DNA of 64,000 nucleotides from Burkholderia sp. OK233 (GCF_900230185.1 NZ_OCSR01000002.1:930001-994000); one strand, 5' to 3'; positions 26,397 through 35,855 are shown, counted from the stretch's first letter. Program-made: numbers and translations. Notes: a model not told the origin generated them from the sequence alone.

Positions 26397-27090
26397 CAAG
26401 GAACTCCCTTCTGGCATCGTCATTCGGGACAAGCAGGCGCACCCGCGTACCGTTCGGCTGCACATTCTCGATTGAGACTCGCGCGCCTATCGCACGCGCC
26501 CGCTCGCGCATGATCTCCAGCCCATAGTGATTTTCCTCCACCGATGCAGGCCGCAATCCGAGCCCGTCGTCAGTCACGGTCACACACAAAGCGCCTGCGG
26601 GGTCGTCTATCACTTCGATCCGCGCATGTCTTGCATGCGCGTGGCGGACCACATTCGACAACGCTTCGCGCACGATCTGCAATGCGTGCAGCGCGACATC
26701 CGGCGCGAGTTCGATTTCCGGCATGCGGTTATCCAGTTCGAAGACCACGTTGCAGCGACGCGAAAATTCATCGACGGAATCAGCCAGCGCCTGGCGCCAC
26801 GAACGTCCTTCGAGCGTCAGGCGCGCACCGGTGATCAACTGGCGAACGTCGCGCTGCAGTCGCGTCATCGTGGTTCGCAACTCCGCGAGCAGCGGTTCGG
26901 CGGCCTCCGGATTGCGCACCTGCTGTTGCACACGGCTGACGAGAAACGACATGAAGCCCAGTTGCTGTGCGACCGAATCGTGAAGCTCACGGATAAGCGC
27001 ACGGGTGCCAGCGTCGCAATCGACCTCGTCGCCCCCATCCACCACTTGCGTGGATGCATCGCGCTGGATCAGGGTCCGGGTCACCGCCAT
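26368..27090 (-). CDS. short soluble sensor histidine kinase, NarX/HisKA_3 type
   Basis: Histidine kinase of 240 aa without membrane segments or sensor domain. The dimerisation/phospho-acceptor helix IRELHDSVAQQLGFMSFLV carries the family H-box His followed by Asp. The ATPase has an N-box HALQIVREALSNVVRHAHA and the G-box TVTDDGLGL with NHYGLEIMRERARAIG. This minimal architecture resembles the catalytic core of NarX, so a signal must come from another protein, perhaps the PAS protein in the same operon. The ATG at 27090 is given; a GTG three codons upstream is possible. It is divergent from the methylated-amine operon 213 bases away. Confidence 0.88.
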   Translation of the reverse strand: MAVTRTLIQRDASTQVVDGGDEVDCDAGTRALIRELHDSVAQQLGFMSFLVSRVQQQVRNPEAAEPLLAELRTTMTRLQRDVRQLITGARLTLEGRSWRQALADSVDEFSRRCNVVFELDNRMPEIELAPDVALHALQIVREALSNVVRHAHARHARIEVIDDPAGALCVTVTDDGLGLRPASVEENHYGLEIMRERARAIGARVSIENVQPNGTRVRLLVPNDDARREFLDGSDDVASD

Positions 27091-27099
27091 CCAGGCCAC

Positions 27100-27303
27100 C
27101 CCATGGGAAAAGCGATTTTAGAGGCAAGAACTGTGCCGTTTGCGGCACTACTCCTTTGGTCATACCTCGTTGTCAGGATTGAACGGTGTTTCCCTTTAAG
27201 AAACTATTTTGCTTGTGGGGAACGCCGCTTTTCGAGTGTTTTATCCGTCAGACCAGCGTTCTACAACGCACTCGAATGGAGCACACGCCCCGTTTTAGTT
27301 CAG
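27100..27303. promoter_or_regulatory. divergent region before the methylated-amine operon
   Basis: This 204-base gap must hold promoters for the kinase operon and the DmmA-like gene. The one clear structure is an inverted repeat, GTGCCG-TTTG-CGGCAC (27133-27148), about 40 bases from the kinase start. It is a candidate operator; I see no convincing promoter boxes. Confidence 0.35.
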
Positions 27304-27960
27304 ATGCAAATGCACACGATTGAAGCAAAACAGAATCCACGTGCTTTACCCGCATCGACAGAACCGGCGACTAAAGACATGACATCGGACATGACATCGA
27401 CGCACGACAGGACACCCGGCTCTCCTCCGAGCCTTCCGCGGTATCAGGCGCTCCGGATATGTGAGGATGGACGCCAACACCTTGTGGTCGTTCAAGCCGA
27501 CGCACTCACAAAGGTCGAAGCTTTCATCGCGACGCTGCCGGTCGAGCCTGACGTGAGCACACTGCTCGTTCAAGGCGACACGTCAGCAACAGCACGCCGT
27601 GCATCGTTCTTCCCAACACACGACGCGCTCGAGCGCCATCTTCTCGCGACCCTGGATCGCGCGGCAATCGGCTTGCGGCTCTATGTATGCGGCGACGAAG
27701 CGTTCATCTGGCGCATCCGTCGCCTCGCCGGCGAGGCGGGCATGCTGCCGGAAGAAATCACCTCCGAGCTCGATGCCGCACCACGCGCCGTCTATTGCGT
27801 GCACTGCAGCGCTTCGCATGTATACGACGCGCTGCCCGAAGTCGAATGTGCCGGCTGTGGAATCAACCTGAGTGTGCGCCAGCATTTCTCGCAGCGCGTC
27901 GGTGCCTATCTGGGCGTCTGCGCCGATCCGGATCGTCCTTACCTGGCGCGCCACGCATGA
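27304..27960 (+). CDS. dimethylamine monooxygenase subunit DmmA-like protein
   Basis: Protein of up to 218 aa; the conserved part begins near RYQALRICEDG and ends with a cysteine cluster, VYCVHCSASH...VECAGCGINLSVRQHFS, two CxxC pairs in a rubredoxin/zinc-ribbon-like arrangement. This matches the small DmmA-family protein that precedes a PDR-type reductase in dimethylamine monooxygenase operons and probably passes electrons or stabilises the complex. Start choice is uncertain: ATGs at 27304, 27379 and 27391 are in frame and none has a strong ribosome site; the frame is even open into the divergent kinase gene. Its stop overlaps the next start (ATGA). Confidence 0.8.
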   Translation: MQMHTIEAKQNPRALPASTEPATKDMTSDMTSTHDRTPGSPPSLPRYQALRICEDGRQHLVVVQADALTKVEAFIATLPVEPDVSTLLVQGDTSATARRASFFPTHDALERHLLATLDRAAIGLRLYVCGDEAFIWRIRRLAGEAGMLPEEITSELDAAPRAVYCVHCSASHVYDALPEVECAGCGINLSVRQHFSQRVGAYLGVCADPDRPYLARHA

Positions 27961-28892
27961 ACATGATCGAGGTTCGGGTCGAAGCAACGCGGCTGCTAAC
28001 GCCGGTGGTACGCGAGTTCACCCTGGTCCCCAAGCACGGTCGGTTGCCGAAGTTTTCCTCGGGCAGCCATATCCAGGTGCAGTTGCCGCTGGATGAACGC
28101 CCATTGCGCAACGCCTATTCGTTGATTGGCGATCCGGCGGACGCATCCAGCTATCACATTGCCGTACGCAAACAGGACGATTCGCGCGGCGGCTCGGTGT
28201 TCATGCATGAGCGAATGCGTGAAGGCTCGGCACTGAAAATCACGCCGCCGGCCAATCTGTTTGCACTGCATTCTTGCGCTCGCGCTCACATCCTGATCGC
28301 CGGGGGCATCGGCATCACGCCGTTTGTCGCGCATGTCGCCGCGCTAGAGCGCGATGCTGCCGACTTCGAACTGCACTACGCCTACCGGCAAGGGCTCACG
28401 GATGCGTATCGCGCCGAGTTGAGCGAACGCCTGGGCAGCCGCTTCCATGGATACGACGGTGAGTGCGCGCGCCTCGATATCGAACGGGTGCTACGCGGTC
28501 GCCCGTTGGGCACGCATGTTTACGTGTGCGGTCCGCAAACCCTTCTGGACTCAGTGAGAGACACGGCCCGTGCCTTCGGCTGGCCGGACGGCCGCGTGCA
28601 ATGGGAAGCTTTCGCTGCGCCGCAGCCCGGCACGCCGTTCGTCGTGACACTCATGCGCAGTGGCTCGAGGTTGGACGTGGCGGCAGACCAGAGCCTGCTG
28701 GAAGCGCTCGAAGCAAGCGGACTCGACATCCCGAACCTGTGCCGCGGCGGTGTTTGCGGTCAGTGTTCGACCCGTCACGTTGCCGGCGAAGTCGACCACC
28801 GCGATATGGTCCTTCACGAATCCGAGCGCGCCACGCACCTGATGCCGTGTGTCTCGCGTGCCCACAGCACCTCCCTTTTCCTGGATCTTTGA
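27957..28892 (+). CDS. PDR/VanB-family oxidoreductase (DmmB-like reductase of dimethylamine monooxygenase)
   Basis: NAD(P)H-dependent flavin/iron-sulfur reductase of 311 aa. Domains in order: flavin barrel with RNAYSLIG (about 44-51), nucleotide-binding domain with IAGGIGITPFVAH and YVCGPQTLLDSV, and a C-terminal plant-type [2Fe-2S] domain with CRGGVCGQCSTRHVAG and the distant fourth Cys in HLMPCVSRA. It should feed electrons from NAD(P)H to the haem-containing demethylase encoded downstream. The ATG overlaps the stop of the DmmA-like gene by one base (ATGA), a sign of coupling. Naming of the dmm subunits varies between organisms, so no symbol is given. Confidence 0.9.
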   Translation: MNMIEVRVEATRLLTPVVREFTLVPKHGRLPKFSSGSHIQVQLPLDERPLRNAYSLIGDPADASSYHIAVRKQDDSRGGSVFMHERMREGSALKITPPANLFALHSCARAHILIAGGIGITPFVAHVAALERDAADFELHYAYRQGLTDAYRAELSERLGSRFHGYDGECARLDIERVLRGRPLGTHVYVCGPQTLLDSVRDTARAFGWPDGRVQWEAFAAPQPGTPFVVTLMRSGSRLDVAADQSLLEALEASGLDIPNLCRGGVCGQCSTRHVAGEVDHRDMVLHESERATHLMPCVSRAHSTSLFLDL

Positions 28893-28904
28893 GGAGCGCC
28901 CGCC

Positions 28905-29921
28905 ATGAGCGTCATTCTGAAGCCCGCCGAAAGCTATCGTGAAGCGTTTTCGTTTCGCAACAGCGAAGCCGCCATCGCCCGCTTCCCCTTCCCGTTTTCC
29001 GAAGACGCCTATATGTATTCGGTGAATATCGAGCCGGCCACGTCACGCGATCCAGGCTCGGTCTTCGAACACTGGTTCGATATCGACGAGCACTACCGCT
29101 CCGAAGTCGCCGAACGCGCGATCGTGCTGCAAAACGACTCGCGCCGCTGCATGGTGATGCCGCACATGCAGAGAGCGTCGTGGGACGCGCTGGAAATGAT
29201 CATGGAGCACCTCGCCCAAGATTATCCAAAACTGTTTTCGCTTACCCGCGCCGGCGACCAGTGGTTGTGGCGCAATCGCGCGCTCGGCATCGAGCAGGCG
29301 TTTCGTTTCGGCAATGCCGAGACGCTGCCGTGCGAGCCGCTCGAATACATCATGCGGCAGACGCAAGGCGATATCGCGCTGCTCGATCAGCGCGACGGCG
29401 ACCTCTTCATGGATGCCGGCGTCATCACCGGCCCTGCCGATTGGTCGCTCGCGTTCGATGCGGGAATGAGTTTCAAGCAATGGCATTCGCCGGTGCCCAT
29501 GGCGCACGACATGGGCATTTTCGATCGCGCGCTGAAGTACCTGCTGCATATCCAGGTAGACCGCCCGGTACGGCGTCTGAACTGGACGCTCACGATCAAC
29601 CCGCGCCTCGATACCGCCCCCGAGAACTACCACCTGTGGGGCGCGGAGCGCGGCCAGGTCACGCCGGAGAACGTCGCGCAATGCGTGCATCTGCGCGTCG
29701 AACTGCAGTTCATGGCGCGGCTGCCACAGAGCAACGCGATGATGTTCAGCATCCGCACGTATCTCGCCAGCATGGCAGAGCTCGTCACCCAGCCGGCGTG
29801 GGCGCGCCGTCTTCATCGGGTGCTGCGCGACCTGCCTGAGCCGATTGCCGACTACAAGGGAATGACGCGTTACCGGAAGACCCTGGTCGACTGGTTGAGT
29901 CAGTTCGACAACGGCACCTGA
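28905..29921 (+). CDS. haem-dependent oxidative N-demethylase family protein (DUF3445), dimethylamine monooxygenase catalytic subunit candidate
   Basis: Protein of 338 aa of the DUF3445/HODM family. Members bind haem and ferric ions and oxidatively demethylate dimethylamine to monomethylamine and formaldehyde. Family-typical segments are VMPHMQRASWDALEMIMEHLAQDYP, LFMDAGVITGPADWSLAFDAGMSF, WHSPVP and RLPQSNAMMFSIRTYLASM. The start has GAGGAG upstream, and the gene follows the reductase after 12 bases. Expected to be cytoplasmic and to receive electrons from the DmmB-like reductase. The enzyme assignment rests on operon context plus family. Confidence 0.88.
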   Translation: MSVILKPAESYREAFSFRNSEAAIARFPFPFSEDAYMYSVNIEPATSRDPGSVFEHWFDIDEHYRSEVAERAIVLQNDSRRCMVMPHMQRASWDALEMIMEHLAQDYPKLFSLTRAGDQWLWRNRALGIEQAFRFGNAETLPCEPLEYIMRQTQGDIALLDQRDGDLFMDAGVITGPADWSLAFDAGMSFKQWHSPVPMAHDMGIFDRALKYLLHIQVDRPVRRLNWTLTINPRLDTAPENYHLWGAERGQVTPENVAQCVHLRVELQFMARLPQSNAMMFSIRTYLASMAELVTQPAWARRLHRVLRDLPEPIADYKGMTRYRKTLVDWLSQFDNGT

Positions 29922-29972
29922 TGCCTTGCCGATTTCGTACACAAACACATCCTCACCTCTGGAGTAGCAGAC

Positions 29973-31103
29973 ATGGCTAATTCATGGCGCATTTCCGCGC
30001 TTGCGGACCGTCATCGCGCATTGGGCTCGAACCTCGAAGACTGGAACGGAATGGGCACCGCATGGACGTACTCCGGCGACCTCGCCGATCAGCACGAGGC
30101 GATTCGTACCAAGGCTGGTTTGATGGATGTATCCGGTCTGAAGAAGGTCCACTACGTCGGCCCACACGCGGAAAGCCTGCTCAACTGGGCAACCACGCGC
30201 GACATCAGCAAGCTCTACCCCGGCAAGTCGGTTTATGCAGCGATGCTGAATGAAGACGGCAAGTTTATCGACGACTGCATCGTCTACCGGACCGGGCCGA
30301 ATGCGTTCATGGTCGTGCATGGCTCCGGAACCGGTTATGAACGCCTCGTTCGCTCCGCGCAGGGTCGCCAGGTCGCCGTGCTGTTCGACGACGATCTGCA
30401 TGATCTGTCTTTACAGGGTCCCGCCGCCGTGGACTTCCTCGCGGAACACGTGCCGGGCATTCGCGATCTGCCTTATTTCCATCACCTGCAAACGCGACTC
30501 TTCGGCAAGCCGGTGATGATCTCGCGCACTGGCTATACGGGCGAGCGCGGCTATGAAATCTTCTGCAAGGCCGCGGATGCACCCTTCATCTGGGACACCG
30601 TCCTCGACAAAGGTGCGCCGTCCGGCATTATCCCGTGCGCGTTCACGGCGCTCGACTGGTTGCGCGTCGAAAGCTATCTGCTGTTCTTCCCCTACGACAA
30701 CTCCGAGATGTATCCGTTCGCGAACGAAAAGGCGGGCGACACGCTGTGGGAACTCGGCCTCGACTTCACTGTATCGCCCGGAAAAACCGAATTCTGTGGC
30801 GCGGGCGAACACTTCCGCCTGCAAGGCAAGGAGCGTTTCAAGATCTTCGGTGTACTGCTGGACTCCACTGAAGCAGCCAACGGGGGCGACGCATTGTGGA
30901 ACGACGGCAAGCAGGTCGGCGTCGTCACATGCGGCATGGTCTCGCGGCTGACCGGCCGCTCGATGGCTATCGCCCGCCTCGACGTGGACTACGCACGCCC
31001 CGGCGCGCCGCTCGAAGTGCGCGGCCGCATCAAGGCCCGTGCAAGCGCCGCCGAACTGCCGTTCGACGATCCGGAAAAGAAGAAGCGCACTGCGATCGGC
31101 TGA
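29973..31103 (+). CDS. GcvT-like aminomethyltransferase family protein (DmmD-type)
   Basis: Protein of 376 aa with the fold of glycine-cleavage T protein: an N-terminal tetrahydrofolate-binding region (DVSGLKKVHYVGPHAESLLNW), SRTGYTGERGYEIF and a C-terminal barrel (GVVTCGMVSRLTGRSMAIARL). In methylated-amine operons such a protein accompanies the dimethylamine monooxygenase and is thought to move the released formaldehyde onto tetrahydrofolate. It is not the housekeeping GcvT, since no gcvH/P lies nearby. The start ATG follows GGAG, and the gene lies 51 bases after the demethylase. The exact reaction is inferred. Confidence 0.85.
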   Translation: MANSWRISALADRHRALGSNLEDWNGMGTAWTYSGDLADQHEAIRTKAGLMDVSGLKKVHYVGPHAESLLNWATTRDISKLYPGKSVYAAMLNEDGKFIDDCIVYRTGPNAFMVVHGSGTGYERLVRSAQGRQVAVLFDDDLHDLSLQGPAAVDFLAEHVPGIRDLPYFHHLQTRLFGKPVMISRTGYTGERGYEIFCKAADAPFIWDTVLDKGAPSGIIPCAFTALDWLRVESYLLFFPYDNSEMYPFANEKAGDTLWELGLDFTVSPGKTEFCGAGEHFRLQGKERFKIFGVLLDSTEAANGGDALWNDGKQVGVVTCGMVSRLTGRSMAIARLDVDYARPGAPLEVRGRIKARASAAELPFDDPEKKKRTAIG

Positions 31104-31154
31104 TCCGCCGACGGTCTCCCGTTACGCCTCTCACGTATTTTCAGGAGTGTCGCA

Positions 31155-32012
31155 GTGACCCAGAATTACATACTGACGATCAGTTGCCCGGCCACCTCCG
31201 GCATCGTCGCGGCCGTCTCGTCCTATCTCGCGCAATCGGGCTGCTATATCAGCGAGCTGGCGCAATTCGACGACGAATCCAACGGCACATTCTTCATGCG
31301 TGCGGTGTTCCGCTTCAACGATGCGAAGACCGGCAGCATCGACAAGCTACGCACCAACTTCGGCAGCATCGCAAACGACTTCGCGATGCAATGGAAGCTC
31401 TACAGCGCCGCGCAACCGATGAAGGTGCTGCTGATGGTCAGCAAGTTCGACCATTGCCTCTCCGACCTGCTGTACCGGCATCACAAAGGCCAGCTGCACA
31501 TGCAGATCACCGCCGTCGTCTCCAACCATCTGGACCTGCGGCCGATGGCCGAGCGCGAAGGCATCCGTTTCATCTATCTGCCGGTGACACCGGAAACCAA
31601 GGACCAGCAGGAAGCCGAGCTGCTGAAGATCGTCGCCGAGACGGAGACGGAACTCGTGGTGCTCGCGCGCTACATGCAGATTCTCTCCAACAACCTCTGC
31701 AAACAGCTCGCCGGCCGGGCCATCAATATCCATCACTCGTTTCTGCCGGGATTCAAAGGCGCAAAGCCGTATCACCAGGCATTCGAACGCGGCGTCAAGC
31801 TGATCGGCGCCACCGCGCACTACGTCACATCAGATCTCGACGAAGGACCGATCATCGAACAGGAAGTGCAGCGTGTCGATCACGTGCTGCAACCCGACGG
31901 TCTCGTAGCAATCGGGCGCGATACGGAAACGGTGGCGCTGTCGCGTGCGGTGAAATTCCATACCGAGCATCGCGTTTTCCTCAATCGCGACCGCACCGTG
32001 ATCTTCCGATGA
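31155..32012 (+). CDS. purU: formyltetrahydrofolate deformylase
   Basis: Enzyme of 285 aa hydrolysing 10-formyl-tetrahydrofolate to formate and tetrahydrofolate. It has an N-terminal ACT regulatory domain (YILTISCPATSGIVAAVSSYL) and a formyltransferase-fold catalytic domain with the Asn-His-Asp triad visible in INIHHSFLPGF and YVTSDLDEGPIIEQ. The start is GTG at 31155 with AGGAG at proper spacing. Inside this operon it regenerates free tetrahydrofolate for the demethylating enzymes and disposes of C1 units as formate, instead of serving only purine synthesis. Confidence 0.93.
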   Translation: MTQNYILTISCPATSGIVAAVSSYLAQSGCYISELAQFDDESNGTFFMRAVFRFNDAKTGSIDKLRTNFGSIANDFAMQWKLYSAAQPMKVLLMVSKFDHCLSDLLYRHHKGQLHMQITAVVSNHLDLRPMAEREGIRFIYLPVTPETKDQQEAELLKIVAETETELVVLARYMQILSNNLCKQLAGRAINIHHSFLPGFKGAKPYHQAFERGVKLIGATAHYVTSDLDEGPIIEQEVQRVDHVLQPDGLVAIGRDTETVALSRAVKFHTEHRVFLNRDRTVIFR

Positions 32013-32042
32013 ACGCAGCCCAGCTCCAGTGAGTGAAAGACC

Positions 32043-33410
32043 ATGAAAAAACGCGTCGCAATCATAGGTGCGGGCCCTTCCGGGATGGCGCAATTGCGCG
32101 CTTTCCAGTCCGCGAGAGACAAAGGAGCAGACATTCCCGATATCGTCTGCTTCGAGAAGCAGAAAGACTGGGGCGGCATGTGGAATTACACGTGGCGCAC
32201 CGGCACCGACGAGAATGGCGAGCCGGTGCACGGCAGCATGTATCGCTATCTGTGGTCCAACGGGCCAAAGGAATGTCTGGAGTTCGCGGACTACACATTC
32301 GAGGAGCATTTCGGCAAACCGATCGCCTCGTATCCGCCGCGCGAGGTGCTGTGGGACTATATTCGCGGACGCGTCGAGAAAGCCGGCGTACGGCCTTATA
32401 TCCGCTTCAATACGGCGGTCCGTCAGGTGAGCTTCGACGCCGCAACCAGGAAATTCACCGTCACTGCGCAAGACTATTCCGCCGGCACGACGGCGTCGGA
32501 AGAGTTCGACTACGTCGTCAACGCGTGCGGCCACTTCGCGACACCGAATGCGCCAAGCTTCCCCGGCTTCGAGAGTTTTGGCGGCCGCATCCTGCACGCA
32601 CACGATTTCCGCGACGCGCTGGAGTTCAAGGATAAGGATGTGTTGCTGGTCGGCAGCAGCTATTCGGCGGAAGACATCGGCTCCCAGTGCTACAAGTACG
32701 GTGCGAAGAGCATCACGAGTTGCTATCGCGCGGCGCCGATGGGCTATCACTGGCCCGAAAACTGGGAAGAGAAACCGATATTGCAGCGCGTGCGCGGCAA
32801 TATCGCTTACTTCGCCGACGACACGCACAAGCGCATCGACGCGGTCATCCTGTGCACCGGGTATCAGCATCACTTCCCGTTCCTACCCGACGAACTGCGC
32901 CTGAAGACCGGTAATCGCCTGTGGCCTTTGAACCTCTATAAAGGCATTTTCTGGGAAGACAATCCAGGCCTGATCTACCTCGGCATGCAGGACCTCTGGT
33001 ATTCGTTCAACATGTTCGACGCTCAAGCCTGGTATGCGCGCGATGTGATCCTCGGACGCATCACGCCGCCGCCGAAAGCGGAAATGACCGCACACAGCCT
33101 CGCATGGCGCGCGAAAGAAGAAAAGCTCGTCACCCATCAGGAAATGTTCGAGTTTCAGGGTAGCTACATCCAGGAGCTGCTCGATGCGACCGACTACCCG
33201 AGTTTCGACATCGAAGGGGTGAACCGAACCTTCCTCGAATGGAAACACGACAAGCATGACGACATCATGGGCTACCGCAACAAGTCCTATCGCTCGCTGA
33301 TGACCGGCACGCAATCCCCGCCTCATCACACGCCGTGGCTATCGGCACTCGATGACTCGATGGACGCGTATCTTGGCGAACCCGTTGCGGCGTTGAAAAC
33401 CGCCGGCTAA
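32043..33410 (+). CDS. tmm: trimethylamine monooxygenase (flavin-containing monooxygenase)
   Basis: Class B flavoprotein monooxygenase of 455 aa oxidising trimethylamine to trimethylamine N-oxide with NADPH and O2. Visible are the FAD motif GAGPSG (9-14), the FMO signature FGGRILHAHDF (179-189) and the second nucleotide site GSSYSAED (about 204-211). The segments GGMWNYTWRTGTDENGEPVH and SMYRYLWSNGPKECLEF closely follow the bacterial Tmm wording. Together with the downstream Tdm gene this gives the first two steps of trimethylamine breakdown. It could also oxidise related substrates (dimethylamine, dimethylsulfide), as known for the family. Confidence 0.92.
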   Translation: MKKRVAIIGAGPSGMAQLRAFQSARDKGADIPDIVCFEKQKDWGGMWNYTWRTGTDENGEPVHGSMYRYLWSNGPKECLEFADYTFEEHFGKPIASYPPREVLWDYIRGRVEKAGVRPYIRFNTAVRQVSFDAATRKFTVTAQDYSAGTTASEEFDYVVNACGHFATPNAPSFPGFESFGGRILHAHDFRDALEFKDKDVLLVGSSYSAEDIGSQCYKYGAKSITSCYRAAPMGYHWPENWEEKPILQRVRGNIAYFADDTHKRIDAVILCTGYQHHFPFLPDELRLKTGNRLWPLNLYKGIFWEDNPGLIYLGMQDLWYSFNMFDAQAWYARDVILGRITPPPKAEMTAHSLAWRAKEEKLVTHQEMFEFQGSYIQELLDATDYPSFDIEGVNRTFLEWKHDKHDDIMGYRNKSYRSLMTGTQSPPHHTPWLSALDDSMDAYLGEPVAALKTAG

Positions 33411-33432
33411 CCGGCGCGAGCCAGGAAGGAAC

Positions 33433-35784
33433 ATGCTGATACGCACCCCGATAAGCTCGCGTCCCGCTGAGCCGGCGCTGTTTGCCCGCGCGGCCGGACG
33501 CGAACGATATCGCGTGGCGGGCGGCGGCCTCACGGTCGTCGCGCTCACGCCCGGCGATACTTTGCAGATCATGGATGTCGAAGGCCTGCAGCCCTGCGAA
33601 CTCATGGCTTTCGATGCACATGGCGAAGCGGCGCTGGCCGCGCTTGAGCTACAAGCGTCGGCGGGCGCTTCGTTCATGGCGAGTCTGTTGCATAACAGCG
33701 CGACCTCGCCTGTGCTGACCGGTCTACTCAAGCGTGGCGTCGAAGCGAGCGCATTCCAGTCCGCGGCGACTATCTGGAACGGCGACGCACCGGCGGGCTT
33801 TACACGAAAACTCATTGCCTCCGAAGCGCTGCTCGTCGTCGTCGCCGCACCGGGTGCCGCCAGGGCGATCGATTCGCAGAACCCGCCCACCGGCTTGCGT
33901 CTCAGGATCGATCGCGCGAATCCCGCGCTGCTCGCCACGCCGCCGCTTCCCGCACCATTGGCGGACACGCTGAACGACTTCACAATCCGGCCTGGCACCG
34001 CCACTGCGTACACGGTGCGCGCGGGAGAAACCATTCAGGTACTGGACGTCGCGGGTCGGCAATGTTCGGATTTCGTCGCCTTCGATCTCGCCGCGCTGGA
34101 CAGAAACGAGGAACTCGGCCTCGACCAGACCGTGACGAGAACGCTGAATGGCAATGCGTATCCCGCCCCCGGCCTGTTCTCGAAGTTCTTCAATCGAAAC
34201 ATGCAGCCCATGCTCGAAGTCGTACGCGACACGGTGGGCCGTCACGACTCATTTGCACTGGCGTGCGCGGCGCGCTATTACGAAAACCAGGGCTATTTCG
34301 GCCATAGCAACTGCAGCGACAACATGAGCCGCGCCCTCGCCGCTTTTAACGTGGCACCGCGCCCCGGCTGGCCCGCGATCAATTTCTTCTTCAATACCGG
34401 CATCAACGCACATCAGCAAATGACGCTCGATGAACCGTGGTCGCGTCCAGGCGACTACGTCCTGATGCGCGCGCTGACCGACCTCGTATGCGTGAGTTCG
34501 TCCTGTCCCGACGACATCGATCCCGCGAACGGCTGGAATCCGACCGATATCCAGATCCGCGTCTATCCGAACAAGGAACGCTTCTCCATTGCCATGGCTA
34601 CCCGAACCACGCCCGATGCCGAACCGGTACTGACCCGCGAGTCAGGCTTTCATGCAAAGACGTCTGCGCTCACTCGCCATTTCACCGACTATCGCGGCTG
34701 GTGGCTGCCCACGCACTACGAGGGCTTCGGCACCGTCGAAGAATACTTCGGCTGCCGGGAGCGCGTCGCCATGATGGATCTGTCCGCACTCCGCAAGTTC
34801 GAGATCATCGGTCCCGACGCGGAAGCCCTGTTGCAATACTCTCTGACGCGCGACGTCCGGCGGCTCGCGGTCGGCCAGGTCGTGTATTCGGCGATGTGCT
34901 ATCCGCACGGCGGCATGCTCGACGACGGCACGCTGTTGCGCCTCGGCCCGGACAATTTTCGCTGGATTTGCGGCGAAGACTACGCCGGTGTCTGGCTGCG
35001 CGAGCAGGCGGCGGCGCTCGGCATGAAAGTGTGGATCAAATCGGCCTCGGATCAGATTCACAATCTGTCGATTCAGGGACCGCTGAGCCGCGAGTTGTTG
35101 AAGCAGATCGTGTGGACGCCGCCCACCCAGCCGGCCCTCGAGAACCTCGGCTGGTTCCGCTTCCTGGTCGGCCGGCTAGACAATTACGAAGGCTGTCCGA
35201 TCATGGTCTCGCGCACCGGCTACACCGGCGAACTCGGCTATGAAGTCTGGTGTCATCCGCAGGATGCCGAATGCGTGTGGGACCGCCTGTGGTCGGCTGG
35301 GCAACCGCTAGGCATGGTTCCGCTCGGACTGAACGCGCTCGATATGCTGCGTGTCGAAGCCGGCCTGATCTTCGCCGGCTACGAGTTCACCGACGAGACC
35401 GATCCGTTCGAAGCAGGCATCGGCTTCTCGGTGCCGCTGAAGACCAAAGCCGACGACTTCATCGGCCGCGAAGCATTGCTTACCCGCAGCGCGCATCCGC
35501 GGCACAAGTTGGTCGGACTCGAACTCGACGGCAACGAACCCGCGCATCATGGCGATTGCGTGCACGGGCAACATAACGCGCGCGCACAGATCGGCGTGGT
35601 CACGAGCGGCGTGCGTTCGCCGATCCTCGGCAAGAACATTGCGCTGTGCCGTATCGATATCACCCATGCCGAACCGGGAACACGCTTGCAGGTCGGCAAG
35701 ATCGACGGGCATCAGAAACGCATCGACGCTCGGGTCGTGGCGCCGATCTTCTACGATCCGGACAAGAGCCGGGTCCGCGCCTGA
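33433..35784 (+). CDS. tdm: trimethylamine N-oxide demethylase (DUF1989-GcvT fusion)
   Basis: Protein of 783 aa with two parts: an N-terminal double DUF1989-type region (about 1-400) and a C-terminal GcvT-like tetrahydrofolate-binding region (about 410-783, with SRTGYTGELGYEVWCHP). This is the architecture of Methylocella Tdm, a metal enzyme splitting TMAO into dimethylamine and formaldehyde, with the formaldehyde captured on tetrahydrofolate. Candidate zinc-ligand cysteines are Cys294 (SNCSDN), Cys353 and Cys358 (VCVSSSCPDD). It lies 22 bases after tmm with AGGAAGG before the ATG. It is the last gene of the plus-strand operon. Confidence 0.9.
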   Translation: MLIRTPISSRPAEPALFARAAGRERYRVAGGGLTVVALTPGDTLQIMDVEGLQPCELMAFDAHGEAALAALELQASAGASFMASLLHNSATSPVLTGLLKRGVEASAFQSAATIWNGDAPAGFTRKLIASEALLVVVAAPGAARAIDSQNPPTGLRLRIDRANPALLATPPLPAPLADTLNDFTIRPGTATAYTVRAGETIQVLDVAGRQCSDFVAFDLAALDRNEELGLDQTVTRTLNGNAYPAPGLFSKFFNRNMQPMLEVVRDTVGRHDSFALACAARYYENQGYFGHSNCSDNMSRALAAFNVAPRPGWPAINFFFNTGINAHQQMTLDEPWSRPGDYVLMRALTDLVCVSSSCPDDIDPANGWNPTDIQIRVYPNKERFSIAMATRTTPDAEPVLTRESGFHAKTSALTRHFTDYRGWWLPTHYEGFGTVEEYFGCRERVAMMDLSALRKFEIIGPDAEALLQYSLTRDVRRLAVGQVVYSAMCYPHGGMLDDGTLLRLGPDNFRWICGEDYAGVWLREQAAALGMKVWIKSASDQIHNLSIQGPLSRELLKQIVWTPPTQPALENLGWFRFLVGRLDNYEGCPIMVSRTGYTGELGYEVWCHPQDAECVWDRLWSAGQPLGMVPLGLNALDMLRVEAGLIFAGYEFTDETDPFEAGIGFSVPLKTKADDFIGREALLTRSAHPRHKLVGLELDGNEPAHHGDCVHGQHNARAQIGVVTSGVRSPILGKNIALCRIDITHAEPGTRLQVGKIDGHQKRIDARVVAPIFYDPDKSRVRA

Positions 35785-35838
35785 ACGGCTGCAGCACGGG
35801 CTCCGGCGTGGGCCATGGCGCGCGGCTTGCGCCAGGTA

Positions 35839-35855
35839 GCGCGGCGCCGCCGCGC
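35839..35855. terminator. GC-rich hairpin between convergent tdm and kinase genes
   Basis: GCGCGGC-GCC-GCCGCGC is a 7-bp perfect stem in the 83-base gap between the two convergent stops. It may end both operons, but there is no T-run. Confidence 0.4.

Noticed and set aside
26527..27303. Upstream extension of the DmmA-like frame
   Set aside because: It runs antisense through the histidine kinase gene; only the part from about 27304 shows family sequence.
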